Source of the DNA: Ahrensia kielensis DSM 5890
Lineage (GTDB): Bacteria; Pseudomonadota; Alphaproteobacteria; Rhizobiales; Rhizobiaceae
Length of the DNA: 64,000 nt
Direction of reading: 5' to 3'
NCBI RefSeq assembly: GCF_000374465.1
Contig: NZ_KB894528.1
Span: forward strand, 547,127-611,126
A program made the translations under genes and the position numbers. Positions 46,091-56,863 of the stretch are shown in pieces. The notes beneath the pieces are model-generated. The model was not told the origin of the DNA. It saw nothing but the letters and a program-made list of their open reading frames with translations, and searched no databases. Position 1 is the stretch's first letter; every line of letters starts with the position of its first letter.

Positions 46091-47083
46091 ATGCTTAAGG
46101 TCGGTTTACTTGGAGCTGGACGAATTGGTCAGGTCCACGCAGTCAATATAGCGGGAAACGCACGTTCAACTTTAGTCGCGGTTGCTGATGTGAATCAGGA
46201 GGCTGCTGAAAAACTAGCGGCTGATCATCAATGTGAAGCGCGCTCTGTCGAATCAATTTTGGCCGACCCTGCCATCGATGCTGTCCTTATTGCATCTTCT
46301 ACCGACACTCATTCCGATCTGATTGAGGCGGCCACGGCTGCTGGAAAAGCGGTTCTGTGTGAAAAACCTGTCGATCTGTCTTTGCAACGTGCAAAGGCCT
46401 GTCTTTCAGCCGTATCTGCCACCGGCAAGCCGGTTATGATTGGCTTTAATCGCCGCTTTGATCCTAATTTTGCAGCTGTGCGCAAGGCTTTTGCGGCAGG
46501 CGAAATAGGCAAGGCAGAATTACTGTCTGTCACCTCGTTTGATCCAGCACCGCCGCCAGTATCGTACATTAAAGTATCGGGCGGTCTGTTTCGCGACATG
46601 ATGATTCATGATTTTGATATGGCTAATTTCTTGATGGGCAGACGTCCTACAACAATTCGTGCCGTTGGCAGTTCAATTGTCGATCCTGAAATTGGTAAAG
46701 CTGGAGACGTTGATACAGCCGTTGTTACCATGACCTATCACGATGGCCGTATCGCAGTGATTAAAAACAGCCGCCGTGCAGCCTTTGGTTATGATCAACG
46801 CGTCGAGATTCTAGGCTCTGAAGGGCTGCTTCAAGTTCAAAACATGCTTGAAAACACAATGGTCAAATCAACCGCCGCCGGCGTTGTTTCAGCCAAGCCG
46901 ACATATTTTTTCTTAGAACGATACATGCCCGCTTATATCGCCGAATGGGAGGCGTTTGTTTGCGCTGTTCTTGATGGCGCGGACATTCCTGTGACGCTGG
47001 AGGACGGTGTTGCCGCATTGGCAATGGCCGAAGCTGCAACAGAAAGTTTCAAGTCAGGCTCGGCCGTTGAGGTGAGCTACTAA
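46091..47083 (+). CDS. iolG: Myo-inositol 2-dehydrogenase
   Basis: 330 residues of the Gfo/Idh/MocA family. N-terminal NAD site VGLLGAGRIG (4-13), the catalytic-lysine motif LCEKPVD (89-95) and the substrate motif GGLFRDMMIHDFDMANF (164-180), which carries the Asp and His used to oxidise inositol to scyllo-inosose. Strong GGAGG ribosome site. First gene of the cluster, directly behind the operator pair. The pathway genes downstream make this function likely, though other inositol stereoisomers may be substrates. Confidence 0.92.
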   Translation: MLKVGLLGAGRIGQVHAVNIAGNARSTLVAVADVNQEAAEKLAADHQCEARSVESILADPAIDAVLIASSTDTHSDLIEAATAAGKAVLCEKPVDLSLQRAKACLSAVSATGKPVMIGFNRRFDPNFAAVRKAFAAGEIGKAELLSVTSFDPAPPPVSYIKVSGGLFRDMMIHDFDMANFLMGRRPTTIRAVGSSIVDPEIGKAGDVDTAVVTMTYHDGRIAVIKNSRRAAFGYDQRVEILGSEGLLQVQNMLENTMVKSTAAGVVSAKPTYFFLERYMPAYIAEWEAFVCAVLDGADIPVTLEDGVAALAMAEAATESFKSGSAVEVSY

Positions 47084-47202
47084 CACAGATTTGCGTGAGG
47101 CGCAGATCGCGCCAGCCGCATCAATGATCGGGCGATTTGAAACGCCTGATATCGGAGAGGTGATTAATTTTAGTCACCTGAAAAATCCTCGGGAGGATAA
47201 AC

Positions 47203-48126
47203 ATGAAAAAACTTTTATCATCTGTTGCTATGGCCGCCACTTTGGCTGTTGCTACCCCTGCAATGGCGAGCGACATTATTGTCGTTGCTCATGGTCAAGC
47301 AAATGACCCATTCTGGTCAGTTGTGAAAAACGGCGTTCAAAAAGCTGGCGAAGATACTGGCGCGAATGTTGAATTTCGCTCACCTGAAACATTCGACATG
47401 GTCGCTATGGGTCAGTTAATTGACGCAGCTGTAAACCAAGAACCCGATGGCCTCGTGGTATCTATCCCAGACGCTGATGCGCTCGGGCCTGCAATTGAAC
47501 GTGCCGTAGCGGCTGGTATTCCTGTTATCTCGATGAACTCTGGTTCCGATGTTGCTAAAGGCCTTGGTGTTTTGCTTCATGTTGGTCAATCTGAATATGA
47601 TGCAGGTAAAGCAGCAGGTGAAAAACTTGCTTCTATGGGTGGCACAAAAGGTATTTGTGTAAACCAAGAAGTTGGTAATGTTGCGCTCGATTTGCGCTGT
47701 GAAGGTTTTGCCGATGGTTTTGCTCAAGAAGTAAATGTTATTCCGACACAGGCTGATCCAGCAGAAGTTGAATCTAAGGTTCGCGCTGCACTCGATTCAG
47801 ATCCAGATGTTGATACTATTCTTGGTCTTGGAGCATCATTGGTCGGTGAACCAGCGGTAGCGGCCGCCCAAGCTTTGGGTCGTGACGATGTTTTAATCGC
47901 ATCTTTTGACCTGTCTGCTGGCTTTTTGAAGCACGTGTCTGAAGGTAAGGCTGCATTTGCCATCGACCAACAGCAATTTTTGCAAGGCTACCTACCTGTC
48001 GCATTCTTGGCGTTAAACGCTGAATACGGATTGATGCCAGGCGGTGATGTGCCATCTGGTCCAAATCTTGTGACTCAAGATGCAGCCGGTCAAGTGATCG
48101 AACTGTCTGCACAAGGCATTCGCTAA
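47203..48126 (+). CDS. Inositol/sugar ABC transporter, periplasmic binding protein
   Basis: 307 residues with signal peptide (1-22, cut after AMA). The mature part DIIVVAHGQANDPFWSVVKNG, then DPDVDTILGLGASLVGEPAV and ASFDLSAGFLKHVSEGKAAFAIDQQQFLQGYLPVAFL in pieces, is the ribose/inositol-binding type I fold (as in IbpA). Myo-inositol is the probable ligand because of the cluster. GGGAGG lies just before the ATG. A perfect hairpin separates it from the permease gene, as in aapJ-aapQ. Confidence 0.9.
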   Translation: MKKLLSSVAMAATLAVATPAMASDIIVVAHGQANDPFWSVVKNGVQKAGEDTGANVEFRSPETFDMVAMGQLIDAAVNQEPDGLVVSIPDADALGPAIERAVAAGIPVISMNSGSDVAKGLGVLLHVGQSEYDAGKAAGEKLASMGGTKGICVNQEVGNVALDLRCEGFADGFAQEVNVIPTQADPAEVESKVRAALDSDPDVDTILGLGASLVGEPAVAAAQALGRDDVLIASFDLSAGFLKHVSEGKAAFAIDQQQFLQGYLPVAFLALNAEYGLMPGGDVPSGPNLVTQDAAGQVIELSAQGIR

Positions 48127-48133
48127 ACCGGTT

Positions 48134-48166
48134 ATCAGGCCATGCATCAGCATGGCCTGATTTTTA
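48134..48166 (+). terminator. Hairpin between binding-protein and permease genes
   Basis: ATCAGGCCATGC (48134-48145) pairs perfectly with GCATGGCCTGAT (48150-48161) over ATCA; TTTT follows. Partial terminator or mRNA stabiliser inside the operon, 7 bp after the binding-protein stop. Confidence 0.85.
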
Positions 48167-48184
48167 ACTTTTGGAGGAGAGCAC

Positions 48185-49291
48185 ATGACCAGCAATGCTG
48201 AAAGCACAAGTGACGAACGGGTAAAATCGGAGTCTTTAGTTACTAAATTCATGAAACGTCCAGAGCTTGGCGCTATGGGCGGTGTCATTCTCGTGACTAT
48301 TTTCTTTTACATGACCGCTGATAGCACGATGTTTACCTTATCGGGCACCATGAATTTCATGACGCCAGCAGCCCAACTGGGTATTCTGGGTATTGCGGCA
48401 GCTATGTTGATGATCGGTGGGGAATTTGACCTTTCGATCGGTTCCATGATTGCTTTTGCAGGTATGATCTTTGGCGTCCTGACCGTTAACTTCGGCTTAC
48501 CTTTGATCCTGGCTATCCCGCTAACGCTTGGAGCAGCTGCATCGGTTGGGGCTGTAAACGGAACGATTGTTATTCGCACAGGATTACCATCATTCATCGT
48601 TACCCTTGCTGGTTTATTTATTCTTCGCGGTGTCTCTCTCGTTGGTTTGAAACTCTTTTCAGGTGGTTCAACACAATTACGCGGTGTGCGCGACGCTCTT
48701 GAAGGCGACCCTCTAATTGAAATCTTCTCTGGCGATGCATTTGAGAGCCTATTTAGCTATCTTGCAAGCATAGGTATGGTGGAAACCTTCAAAAACGGTG
48801 CCTCAAAGGTTCCTGGTATTCCAGTTGAAATCCTTTGGTTTATCCTTCTTGCAGCAGTGGCGACCTATGTGTTGCTTCGCACCCCCGTTGGCAACTGGAT
48901 ATTTGCTACAGGCGGTGATTCCAATGCGGCATCCAACTCTGGTGTTCCTGTCAAAAAAGTAAAAATTTCACTCTTTATGTTGACCGCTATGGCCGCTGCT
49001 CTTGTCGCGATTATCACAGTGATTGATGCAGGTTCTACAGATGCCCGCCGTGGTTTCATGAAAGAATTTGAAGCAATCATTACCGCAGTTATTGGTGGCT
49101 GCTTGCTCACAGGTGGATATGGCTCGGCCATTGGTGCCTTCTTCGGAGCGATCATTTTCGGCATGGTAACGATTGGTCTAACTTATACCAATTTCGACCA
49201 AGACTGGTTTCAAGTGTTCTTAGGCGGCATGCTTTTACTCGCCGTGGTGTTCAACAACGTTATCCGCAAACGCGTGACAGGGGAGCACTAA
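48185..49291 (+). CDS. Inositol/sugar ABC transporter, permease
   Basis: 368 residues, about nine or ten membrane segments. Early [35 protein letters not shown] and the later [20 protein letters not shown] and [19 protein letters not shown] are marks of the RbsC/FrcC-type sugar permeases. An additional ~50-residue loop (about 160-215) splits the segments. Likely the homodimeric channel for inositol import. ATPase gene follows after 1 bp. Confidence 0.93.
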   Translation: MTSNAESTSDERVKSESLVTKFMKRPELGAMGGVILVTIFFYMTADSTMFTLSGTMNFMTPAAQLGILGIAAAMLMIGGEFDLSIGSMIAFAGMIFGVLTVNFGLPLILAIPLTLGAAASVGAVNGTIVIRTGLPSFIVTLAGLFILRGVSLVGLKLFSGGSTQLRGVRDALEGDPLIEIFSGDAFESLFSYLASIGMVETFKNGASKVPGIPVEILWFILLAAVATYVLLRTPVGNWIFATGGDSNAASNSGVPVKKVKISLFMLTAMAAALVAIITVIDAGSTDARRGFMKEFEAIITAVIGGCLLTGGYGSAIGAFFGAIIFGMVTIGLTYTNFDQDWFQVFLGGMLLLAVVFNNVIRKRVTGEH

Positions 49292-49292
49292 T

Positions 49293-50072
49293 ATGACCAA
49301 TACGATCATTCATATGGAAGGCATCAAGAAGCATTTTGGCAATGTCATTGCACTCAATGGCGTAACCTTTGATGTAAGTTCTGGCGAATGCCACTGTCTT
49401 TTAGGCGACAATGGCGCAGGCAAATCAACCTTCATCAAAACCATGTCGGGCGTTCATAAGCCGACCGAAGGAACGATAACATTTGAAGGCAAGCCACTTT
49501 CATTCAGTTCGCCGCGCGATGCAATGGAAGCTGGCATCGCTACGGTGTTTCAAGATTTGGCAATGATCCCGCTAATGAGTGTGACCCGAAACTTCTTTAT
49601 GGGGCGTGAACCAACCAAGGGGAGAGGTCTTTTAAAACGGTTCGATGTTGATGCGGCCAATGAGATCTGCATGGAAGAGATGCGCAAAATGGGCATTAAT
49701 TTGCGTGCACCAGATCAAGCCGTTGGCACACTTTCGGGCGGTGAACGTCAAACGGTAGCGATTGCGCGTGCCGTATATTTCGGAGCGAAAGTCCTGATCT
49801 TAGACGAGCCAACATCTGCACTTGGCGTGCGCCAAACGTCGAATGTGCTCTCAACGATTGACCGCGTTCGTGGACAAGGCATTGGCGTGGTCTTCATTTC
49901 GCACAATGTGCGTCATGCCATGGCTGTTGGGGACCGTTTCACTGTTCTCAACCGTGGGCAAACTCTTGGTACGGCCAAGAAAGATGAGATTACGTCCGCT
50001 GAGTTGCAAGACCTGATGGCAGGTGGCCAAGAACTAGCAAAGCTAGAAGGCTCTTTGGGCGGCACTATTTAA
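49293..50072 (+). CDS. Inositol/sugar ABC transporter, ATPase (single domain)
   Basis: 259 residues. Walker [10 protein letters not shown] (38-46), Q loop [10 protein letters not shown] (84-93), signature TLSGGERQ (146-153), Walker [13 protein letters not shown] (167-178) and His in ISHNVRHA near 203. Only one ABC domain is present, as in FrcA, unlike the two-domain RbsA type. It powers the permease upstream. Followed by a terminator. Confidence 0.94.
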   Translation: MTNTIIHMEGIKKHFGNVIALNGVTFDVSSGECHCLLGDNGAGKSTFIKTMSGVHKPTEGTITFEGKPLSFSSPRDAMEAGIATVFQDLAMIPLMSVTRNFFMGREPTKGRGLLKRFDVDAANEICMEEMRKMGINLRAPDQAVGTLSGGERQTVAIARAVYFGAKVLILDEPTSALGVRQTSNVLSTIDRVRGQGIGVVFISHNVRHAMAVGDRFTVLNRGQTLGTAKKDEITSAELQDLMAGGQELAKLEGSLGGTI

Positions 50073-50083
50073 ATAACACGCAT

Positions 50084-50120
50084 AGCAACCCAGCGTCTTG
50101 TTGGGTTGCTACCTATATTT
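50084..50120 (+). terminator. Terminator after the inositol ABC genes
   Basis: TAGCAACCCA (50084-50093) pairs perfectly with TGGGTTGCTA (50102-50111), then a run rich in T (TATATTTTTC). Expression of the genes beyond must come from read-through or a further promoter in the ~45 bp that follow. Confidence 0.75.
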
Positions 50121-50156
50121 TTCATCTATTGGGCCGCTTGGCCATTGGAAATGTAC

Positions 50157-51287
50157 ATGTCAAACTTGCCAAAAACATCCCTCGGTGTTGCGCTGATCGG
50201 TACAGGCTTCATGGGAAAATGCCATGCTATGGCATGGAACAATGTGTCGACAGTCTTTGGCGGCGCACGTCCACGGCTTGTGGTTTTGTGCGATGTTAAT
50301 AAGGCGGAAGCTAACAACCATGCTGAACAATTCGGTTTTGAACGCGCCACAACAGACTGGAAGGGTGCGCTTGCTGACCCAGATGTAGATATCGTATCTA
50401 TTACGACGCCGAACGGGTTTCACCGCCCTATGGCAGAAGCAGCACTTAAAGCTGGCAAACATGTCTGGCTCGAAAAGCCAATGGCACTAACGCTCGAAGA
50501 TGCGGAAGCGATGATGGATACGGCAGCGCAATATCCAGAGCAAATCACCATGTTGGGATACAACTACCTACGCAGCCCATCCTTCAAAGCGGCTTGCAGT
50601 ATGATTGAAAAAGGTGAAATCGGCGCTCTGCACACCTTTCGCGGCGTGTATGATGAAGATTATTCTGCTGACCCTGATCTGCCGTGGTCTTGGCGTATGA
50701 CGCATGAAGGCGGCGGCCTTGGCGCGCTCGGTGATTTGGGCTGCCATCTTGTAAGCCAAATGGTTGCTTTAATGGGGCCAGTTGCCGAGTTAACAGCGCA
50801 GTCACATATCGCGATTCCTCAGCGCAGTTCACCTGATGGTCCAAGAGCCGTTGAGAATGAAGATAGCGCAATGGCTATGTTGAAGTTTGTTTCCGGTGCG
50901 CAAGGATCATTTGCGACATCGCGTATAGCAAGAGGCCGTAAATGTCGCCTGCAATGGGAAATACATGGGTCCGATGGGACAATCATATTTGACCAAGAAA
51001 ATATGAACGAATTGTGGGTCCACAAATCGGGTGATGCGGGTTTTACACGCCACCTCAGCGGTCCCGAACAGCCTGAATTTGCAAACTTTTGCCCTGCACC
51101 AGGGCATAATTTTGGATTTAACGAACAAAAGATCGTCGAAGCGCGCGATCTGCTTGCAGCAATAGCAGGCGATCACAATGTAGGTCCGAATTTCAAGCAA
51201 GGGCTGGAAATTGAGCGGATCATTCACGCAATGTCGGCGTCGCAAGGATGCCCTGTTATTCTGGATAGACCATGGCAAAAGATATAG
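50157..51287 (+). CDS. Second Gfo/Idh/MocA oxidoreductase of the inositol cluster
   Basis: 376 residues. NAD site [18 protein letters not shown] (about 10-27), the [12 protein letters not shown] motif (about 103-114) and the substrate part [16 protein letters not shown]. It differs clearly from iolG and may be a scyllo-inositol dehydrogenase or act on another stereoisomer or inososes; no more can be said. ATG 50157 is preferred (MSNLPKT), with ATG 50151 also possible. The iolC start overlaps its end by 16 bp. Confidence 0.85.
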   Translation: MSNLPKTSLGVALIGTGFMGKCHAMAWNNVSTVFGGARPRLVVLCDVNKAEANNHAEQFGFERATTDWKGALADPDVDIVSITTPNGFHRPMAEAALKAGKHVWLEKPMALTLEDAEAMMDTAAQYPEQITMLGYNYLRSPSFKAACSMIEKGEIGALHTFRGVYDEDYSADPDLPWSWRMTHEGGGLGALGDLGCHLVSQMVALMGPVAELTAQSHIAIPQRSSPDGPRAVENEDSAMAMLKFVSGAQGSFATSRIARGRKCRLQWEIHGSDGTIIFDQENMNELWVHKSGDAGFTRHLSGPEQPEFANFCPAPGHNFGFNEQKIVEARDLLAAIAGDHNVGPNFKQGLEIERIIHAMSASQGCPVILDRPWQKI

Positions 51288-53215
51288 ATGTAATTACAAT
51301 TGGCCGTTCAAGCGTTGATTTATATGGCGCGCAGATTGGTGGACGCTTGGAGGATATGGGTTCCTTTGAGAAATATATCGGCGGATCACCAACCAATATT
51401 GCATGCGGCACATCGCGGCTAGGTTTGAAAACAGCCCTGATTAGCCGCGTCGGCGATGAGCACATGGGACGCTTCATATTAGAGCAACTCGCGCGTGAAA
51501 ATGTGTGTACGGACGGCGTTGTGACCGATCCTGAACGCCTGACGGCTTTGGTGATTTTGGGCATTCGCGACGAGGAACAATTTCCGCTGATTTTCTACCG
51601 TGAAAATTGTGCCGATATGGCGCTGTGCGAAGATGATATTGATGAGGCATTTATCAAACGCGCGCGTGCGCTGGTGGTAACCGGAACGCATTTATCCAAC
51701 CCACGCACGGCCGCAGCTGTGATCAAAGCGCTAAAGATAGCACGTGAACATGGCTTACGCACAGCGCTCGATATTGATTACCGACCAAACCTTTGGGGTG
51801 TTGCAGGGCATGGCGACGGCGAAAATCGCTTTGTCGAAAGCCAAGCTGTTACGGACAAGCTTTTGGCGACGCTACATTATTTTGATCTCATTGTGGGCAC
51901 AGAAGAAGAGTTTCATATTGCTGGCGGGTCGAGCGATACGCTTGAGGCGCTGCGCACAGTGCGCACGAAATCTCCCGCCACGCTGGTGTGTAAACGCGGC
52001 GCTCTTGGAGCATCGGCTTTTGAAGGCGCAATCCCTGCCAGCCTTGATGATGGGCAGATAGGTGAGGGCTTTCCCATTGAGGTATTCAATGTGCTCGGTG
52101 CAGGCGATGGTTTTTTCTCAGGCTTGCTCAAAGGCTGGATGGAATCAGGCAGTCTTGACGACGTAAATTGGCCAACAGCGCTCAAATACGCCAATGCCTG
52201 CGGTGCCTTTGCGGTATCGCGTCATGGCTGCACACCTGCCTATCCAAGCGTGGAAGAGCTTAATCTCTTCCTTGAGCGCGGCGTTGTGCAAAAGGATCTG
52301 CGTAACGATCCTGTGTTGGAACAAATCCATTGGTCTACCACGCGCCATACACGTAATTCTGGCGATTGGTCATCCATGCGGGTTTTTGCCTTTGATCACC
52401 GCCTGCAGCTTGAAGAAATGGAAGGCTATTCCATTGATAAAGCGGGCGCCTTTAAAGAACTGTGCTTAAAAGCTGCATTGGACGTGCAAAACGGCGAAAC
52501 TGGCTACGGCATTTTGTGTGACAGCCGGATTGGAAAATCAGCGCTGCATGCTGCTTCTGGTTCCGGCCTTTGGATTGGACGCCCTACGGAATGGCCAGCA
52601 TCACGGCCATTGACGTTGGAGCCTGAGCTTGGCTCTGATTTTGGCGGTTTGAACGAATGGCCACGTGAAAACGTGATCAAATGTCTGTGCTTTTGCCATC
52701 CTGATGATGATGCACAAACACGCGCAAGCCAAGAACAAACTGTGAAACGCCTGTTTGATGCAGGACGCCGCAATAATCTTGAATTCTTACTGGAAGTCAT
52801 TCCATCAAAGGTTGGGCCTGTTACTCCCGACACGACCGCAACCTTGATCCGGCAGTTCTACCAAGCAGGTGTTTATCCTGACTGGTGGAAGCTGGAACCG
52901 ATGGCAGACGCGGAAGGCTGGTCTGCCGCCGTGGCTGCCATCGAAGAGTACGATATGCATACTCGCGGAATTGTGGTTCTGGGCTTGGATGCCCCGGAAG
53001 CCGAGCTTGCAAAGAGCTTTGAGATCGCTTCCAGCTATCCATTGGTCAAAGGGTTCGCGGTTGGACGCACGATTTTTGGTGATGCAGCACGCGCTTGGAT
53101 GATGGGCCAGATTGATGATGCAGCGGCTATCCAACAAATGAGCGCTCGATATAGCCAATTGTGTAAAGTGTGGGACACTGCCCGATCAAACGCCCGCCTG
53201 AACATGGCTGGTTAA
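51272..53215 (+). CDS. iolC: Bifunctional 5-dehydro-2-deoxygluconokinase / DUF2090 aldolase-like fusion
   Basis: 647 residues, two parts. The PfkB kinase part (1 to about 330) has [27 protein letters not shown] (35-47) and the catalytic GAGDGFFSG (276-284). The second part (about 345-647), [15 protein letters not shown] onward, is a DUF2090 TIM-barrel related to class I aldolases and thought to cleave the phosphorylated product to malonate semialdehyde and dihydroxyacetone phosphate. The fusion is known from other proteobacteria. Start ATG 51272 lies within the previous gene. This one chain may replace both IolC and IolJ. Confidence 0.95.
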   Translation: MAKDIDVITIGRSSVDLYGAQIGGRLEDMGSFEKYIGGSPTNIACGTSRLGLKTALISRVGDEHMGRFILEQLARENVCTDGVVTDPERLTALVILGIRDEEQFPLIFYRENCADMALCEDDIDEAFIKRARALVVTGTHLSNPRTAAAVIKALKIAREHGLRTALDIDYRPNLWGVAGHGDGENRFVESQAVTDKLLATLHYFDLIVGTEEEFHIAGGSSDTLEALRTVRTKSPATLVCKRGALGASAFEGAIPASLDDGQIGEGFPIEVFNVLGAGDGFFSGLLKGWMESGSLDDVNWPTALKYANACGAFAVSRHGCTPAYPSVEELNLFLERGVVQKDLRNDPVLEQIHWSTTRHTRNSGDWSSMRVFAFDHRLQLEEMEGYSIDKAGAFKELCLKAALDVQNGETGYGILCDSRIGKSALHAASGSGLWIGRPTEWPASRPLTLEPELGSDFGGLNEWPRENVIKCLCFCHPDDDAQTRASQEQTVKRLFDAGRRNNLEFLLEVIPSKVGPVTPDTTATLIRQFYQAGVYPDWWKLEPMADAEGWSAAVAAIEEYDMHTRGIVVLGLDAPEAELAKSFEIASSYPLVKGFAVGRTIFGDAARAWMMGQIDDAAAIQQMSARYSQLCKVWDTARSNARLNMAG

Positions 53216-53224
53216 GGAGATAAC

Positions 53225-55081
53225 ATGAGTAAAACCATTCGGCTAACAGCTGCCCAAGCGATGATCAAATGGCTCTCTGTCCAAATGACATCCGAGGGTG
53301 AGCGCTATATTGACGGTATGTGGGCCATATTTGGTCACGGCAATGTTGCAGGTATCGGCGAGGCGCTGCATGCCTATCACGATGTTTTTCCAACGTGGCG
53401 CGGTCAAAACGAGCAAACAATGGGCCATGCGGCTATTGCCTATGCCAAGGCTAAAAAACGCACGCGCGCAATGGCTCTAACATCTTCTATTGGACCAGGT
53501 TCAACAAACCTTGTCACAACCGCAGCGCTTGCGCATGTTAATCGTCTTCCTGTGCTAATCGTGGCAAGCGATGTCTTTGCCAACCGCAGGCCCGACCCTG
53601 TGTTGCAACAAATCGAAGATTTTGATGATGGAACGGTTACAGCCAATGATTGCTTGCGCCCAGTTTCGCGCTATTTTGATCGTATTACACGGCCTGAGCA
53701 TCTCTTAACGGCGTTGCCACGTGCGATGCGTGTGTTGACCGATCCGGCTAATTGCGGACCGGTTACGCTAAGCTTTTGCCAAGACGTTCAAACAGAAGCT
53801 TATGATTACCCTGAAGCTTTCTTTGATCAAAAATCATGGCGCATTCGTCGTCCTGAACCTGATGCAGAGGAGCTGTCCCATGTGGCAAATCTCATCAAAT
53901 TGGCCAAAAACCCCGTAATCATTGCCGGTGGCGGTGTGATTTATGCTCAAGCAGAAGAGACGCTTGCAGCATTTGCGGTCAAGCATAACATTCCAGTGAC
54001 TGAAACGCAGGCAGGTAAATCTGCTCTCGCACAAAGCCATCCAATGAATTTTGGTGCAAGCGGCGTAGACGGTTCTGCTGCTGCCAATGCAGCTTTGAAA
54101 GAGGCCGATCTTGTGATTGGTGTTGGCACACGCTTGCAAGATTTCACAACGGGATCACGCACACTCTTTAATGAGAGTGCAACGCTCGTGTCGATTAATA
54201 TTCATGGTTATGATGCAGCTAAACACGCCTCAGAAAGCCTTGTTGCAGATGCCAAAATCGCGCTTGAAAAACTCTCGCAAGCTATTCCTGATTACAAGGC
54301 ACAAGCACCCAATTTGGATGCGCGTGCAGACTGGCTACGTGCTGTAGACGTATATTGCGCACGCCCCGAAGATCAGGCAGCCAAACCGACAGACGGCCAA
54401 GTCATTGGCGCAGTACAACGCGCATCTAATGACAAAACCGTTGCAATGTGTGCGGCCGGCACAATGCCCGGCGCGCTCAAACTCCTATGGCAACCCGCTC
54501 AAGGCGGTTATCATATGGAATACGGTTTTTCATGCATGGGCTATGAGATTGCCGGCGCTATGGGCATCAAACTCGCAACACCTGATCGCGAGGTGATCTG
54601 TTTTATCGGCGACGGTTCCTACATGATGGCGAACTCGGAACTGGCAACGGCCGTTATGCGGGGTATTCGGTTCACGGTCGTGCTGACAGACAATGCAGGC
54701 TATGGCTGTATCAACCGTTTGCAGACACAGGGCTGTAGCGGTGAGCCGTTCAACAATATGTATGTCGATTGCAACATCGAAACACAGCCCAACATTGATT
54801 ATGTGGCACATGCAGCAAGCATGGGCGCGCATGCGGTTAAAGTATCTGGCACCGACATGTTGGAGGCGGAAGTTAAAGCGGCCCGTGGTCGTAATATTCC
54901 CACTGTTATTGTCATCGACACCACGGCAAAAGACTTTCCCGGAACGGGGCTAGAAACAACCGCAGGTCCGCACGGCTTCTTCTGGGATGTCGCAGTGCCT
55001 GAAGTTTCTGAACGCCAAGAACAGCGTGAGCGCTACCTTTTATATCTTGACCAAATTGCTCGTCAGAGCCGCGTCAATTAA
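53225..55081 (+). CDS. iolD: 3D-(3,5/4)-trihydroxycyclohexane-1,2-dione acylhydrolase
   Basis: 618 residues, thiamine diphosphate enzyme of the acetolactate-synthase family that opens the inositol-derived ring. N-terminal FGHGNVAGIGEAL holds the activating Glu (about 46); the diphosphate/magnesium site FIGDGSYMMANSELATAV lies near 460-477. Length is as usual. Ribosome site AAGGAG precedes the ATG. 9 bp after iolC. Confidence 0.97.
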   Translation: MSKTIRLTAAQAMIKWLSVQMTSEGERYIDGMWAIFGHGNVAGIGEALHAYHDVFPTWRGQNEQTMGHAAIAYAKAKKRTRAMALTSSIGPGSTNLVTTAALAHVNRLPVLIVASDVFANRRPDPVLQQIEDFDDGTVTANDCLRPVSRYFDRITRPEHLLTALPRAMRVLTDPANCGPVTLSFCQDVQTEAYDYPEAFFDQKSWRIRRPEPDAEELSHVANLIKLAKNPVIIAGGGVIYAQAEETLAAFAVKHNIPVTETQAGKSALAQSHPMNFGASGVDGSAAANAALKEADLVIGVGTRLQDFTTGSRTLFNESATLVSINIHGYDAAKHASESLVADAKIALEKLSQAIPDYKAQAPNLDARADWLRAVDVYCARPEDQAAKPTDGQVIGAVQRASNDKTVAMCAAGTMPGALKLLWQPAQGGYHMEYGFSCMGYEIAGAMGIKLATPDREVICFIGDGSYMMANSELATAVMRGIRFTVVLTDNAGYGCINRLQTQGCSGEPFNNMYVDCNIETQPNIDYVAHAASMGAHAVKVSGTDMLEAEVKAARGRNIPTVIVIDTTAKDFPGTGLETTAGPHGFFWDVAVPEVSERQEQRERYLLYLDQIARQSRVN

Positions 55082-55106
55082 CACACAATTTCCGGAGACA
55101 AGAGCC

Positions 55107-56012
55107 ATGATTCAATTTGGCACGAACCCTATTGCATGGGCGAACGATGATGACCATAGCCTTGGCGCGCATGTTCCAACGACGCAAATCTTAGAGGAGG
55201 CGGGTCGTCAAATTTTCTTTGATGGAATCGAGAATGGCCACCGTTGGCCGCAGGATGATCCAAAAGCCCTCAAAGAGCTGCTAAATAGCTATGGATTGCA
55301 ATTCATTACAGGTTGGCATTCACTCAATGTGCTTACCAATTCGATTGAGGACGAAAAGCTGGCTATTCAGCCACACCTCGACAAGCTCAAATATAATGGC
55401 TGCAAAGTCTGTATCGCATGCGAGACTTCCAATACGATCCAAGGCGAGGTTAAACCTTTGTCTGAGCGCCCAGTTTTAGATGATGCTGGGATGACAGATT
55501 TTGCTAACCGCGTGGAACAGATCGCGGCCTATTGTGCAGATCAGGGCATTGATTTGGTTTACCATCACCACATGGGAACCGTGGTGCAAAGCCCAGAAGA
55601 CATTGATGCATTTATGGCCGCAACGGCGGCAGCTGGCGGAGCGACAAAGCTGTTGTTTGACGCAGGTCATTGTTATTTTGGCGGCGGAGATCCCGTCGAA
55701 GTGCTCAAAAAACACGCAAGTCGTGTGCGCCATTTCCATGCCAAGAATGTGCGTCCATCTGTGCGCGAAGTCGTCGAGCGTGACGGCTGGTCATTTATGG
55801 AAGGTGTGCGCGGCGGTGTATTCACAGTGCCGGGCGATCAAGAAGGGGCCGTGGAATTTGGACCGCTTTTGCAAATACTAAAAGAGCATAATTATGATGG
55901 CTGGATCGTGATTGAAGCAGAACAAGACCCAGCATTGCGTAATCCACTCTTATATCAGACCCTCGGTCTGGCGACACTGAAACGTCTCGCACGTGAAACG
56001 CAACTTATCTAA
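55107..56012 (+). CDS. iolE: Inosose dehydratase
   Basis: 301 residues, TIM barrel of the xylose-isomerase-like group. Opening MIQFGTNPIAWANDDD, then EEAGRQIFFDGIENGHRWP, the metal-site YHHHMGTVVQS (about 151-161) and LLFDAGHCYFGGGDP plus RHFHAKNVRP (about 208-213) are IolE marks. Removes water from scyllo-inosose. ATG 55107 after CGGAG is clear; a longer overlapping frame is not similar. Confidence 0.96.
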   Translation: MIQFGTNPIAWANDDDHSLGAHVPTTQILEEAGRQIFFDGIENGHRWPQDDPKALKELLNSYGLQFITGWHSLNVLTNSIEDEKLAIQPHLDKLKYNGCKVCIACETSNTIQGEVKPLSERPVLDDAGMTDFANRVEQIAAYCADQGIDLVYHHHMGTVVQSPEDIDAFMAATAAAGGATKLLFDAGHCYFGGGDPVEVLKKHASRVRHFHAKNVRPSVREVVERDGWSFMEGVRGGVFTVPGDQEGAVEFGPLLQILKEHNYDGWIVIEAEQDPALRNPLLYQTLGLATLKRLARETQLI

Positions 56013-56034
56013 GCCAAAGTAAGGAATTTCTATC

Positions 56035-56832
56035 ATGCCTGATCTTCTCAAACATCCTTTTGGCGCCCATGGAAAAGTGCACCAGATAACACCCCAAAGC
56101 GCGGGCTGGCGTTATGTGGGGTTCGATCTTTACCGCCTGCGGGCAGGTGAGACAGTTGCAGATGTTACAGGGCAAGATGAGATCATCCTCGTCATGGTAG
56201 AAGGCAAAGCAAAAATTCACGCAGCTGGAAAAAACTGGGGTGAATTGGGTGAGCGGATGAATGTGTTTGAAAAGACACCGCCGCATTGTCTTTACGTTCC
56301 AAACGACAGTGACTGGACGCTTGAAACCACAACCGATGCGACCATTGCCGTGTGTAAGGCACCGGGAAAATCAGGGCATGAGGCACGCCGCATTGGCCCT
56401 GATGGCATCACATTGACACAGCGCGGCGAAGGCTCAAACGCCCGCCACATCAATAATATTGCGATGGAAAACGAAGACTATTGCGATAGCCTTCTGGTGA
56501 CAGAAGTGTTCACGCCTGCTGGCAATTGGTCATCCTACCCAAGCCATCGCCATGATGAGGATGACTTTCCGCGCATCACCTATCTTGAAGAGACCTATTA
56601 TCACCGCCTGAACCCTGCTGATGGTTTTGGCATTCAGCGTGTCTATACCGATGATCTAAGCCTCAATGAGACCATGGCTGTGCATGATCATGATGTCGTA
56701 TGTGTTCCGCGCGGCCATCACCCTTGCGGCGCACCGCACGGATTTGAGATGTATTATCTCAACGTCATGGCTGGGCCGCGCCGCGCATGGCGCTTTGTTG
56801 CCGCACCCAATTTGGAACATTTGATGAAATAA
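56035..56832 (+). CDS. iolB: 5-deoxy-glucuronate isomerase
   Basis: 265 residues, double cupin. N-terminal WRYVGFDLYRLRAGETV and ERMNVFEKTPPHCLYVP, and the metal-binding second cupin SYPSHRHDEDDFPRITYLEETYYHR in sections with GHHPCGAPHGFEMYYLNVMAGP at the end, as in IolB. It turns 5-deoxyglucuronate to 5-dehydro-2-deoxygluconate, substrate of IolC. 22 bp after iolE. Confidence 0.97.
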   Translation: MPDLLKHPFGAHGKVHQITPQSAGWRYVGFDLYRLRAGETVADVTGQDEIILVMVEGKAKIHAAGKNWGELGERMNVFEKTPPHCLYVPNDSDWTLETTTDATIAVCKAPGKSGHEARRIGPDGITLTQRGEGSNARHINNIAMENEDYCDSLLVTEVFTPAGNWSSYPSHRHDEDDFPRITYLEETYYHRLNPADGFGIQRVYTDDLSLNETMAVHDHDVVCVPRGHHPCGAPHGFEMYYLNVMAGPRRAWRFVAAPNLEHLMK

Positions 56833-56863
56833 TGGGCTGCAACCCAAATAGAAAGAAGCCAGA

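Noticed and set aside
47131-47179. Short stems GGCG/CGCC and AGGTGA/TCACCT before the inositol binding-protein gene as a riboswitch
   Set aside because: Stems are short with no known aptamer pattern; may be chance.
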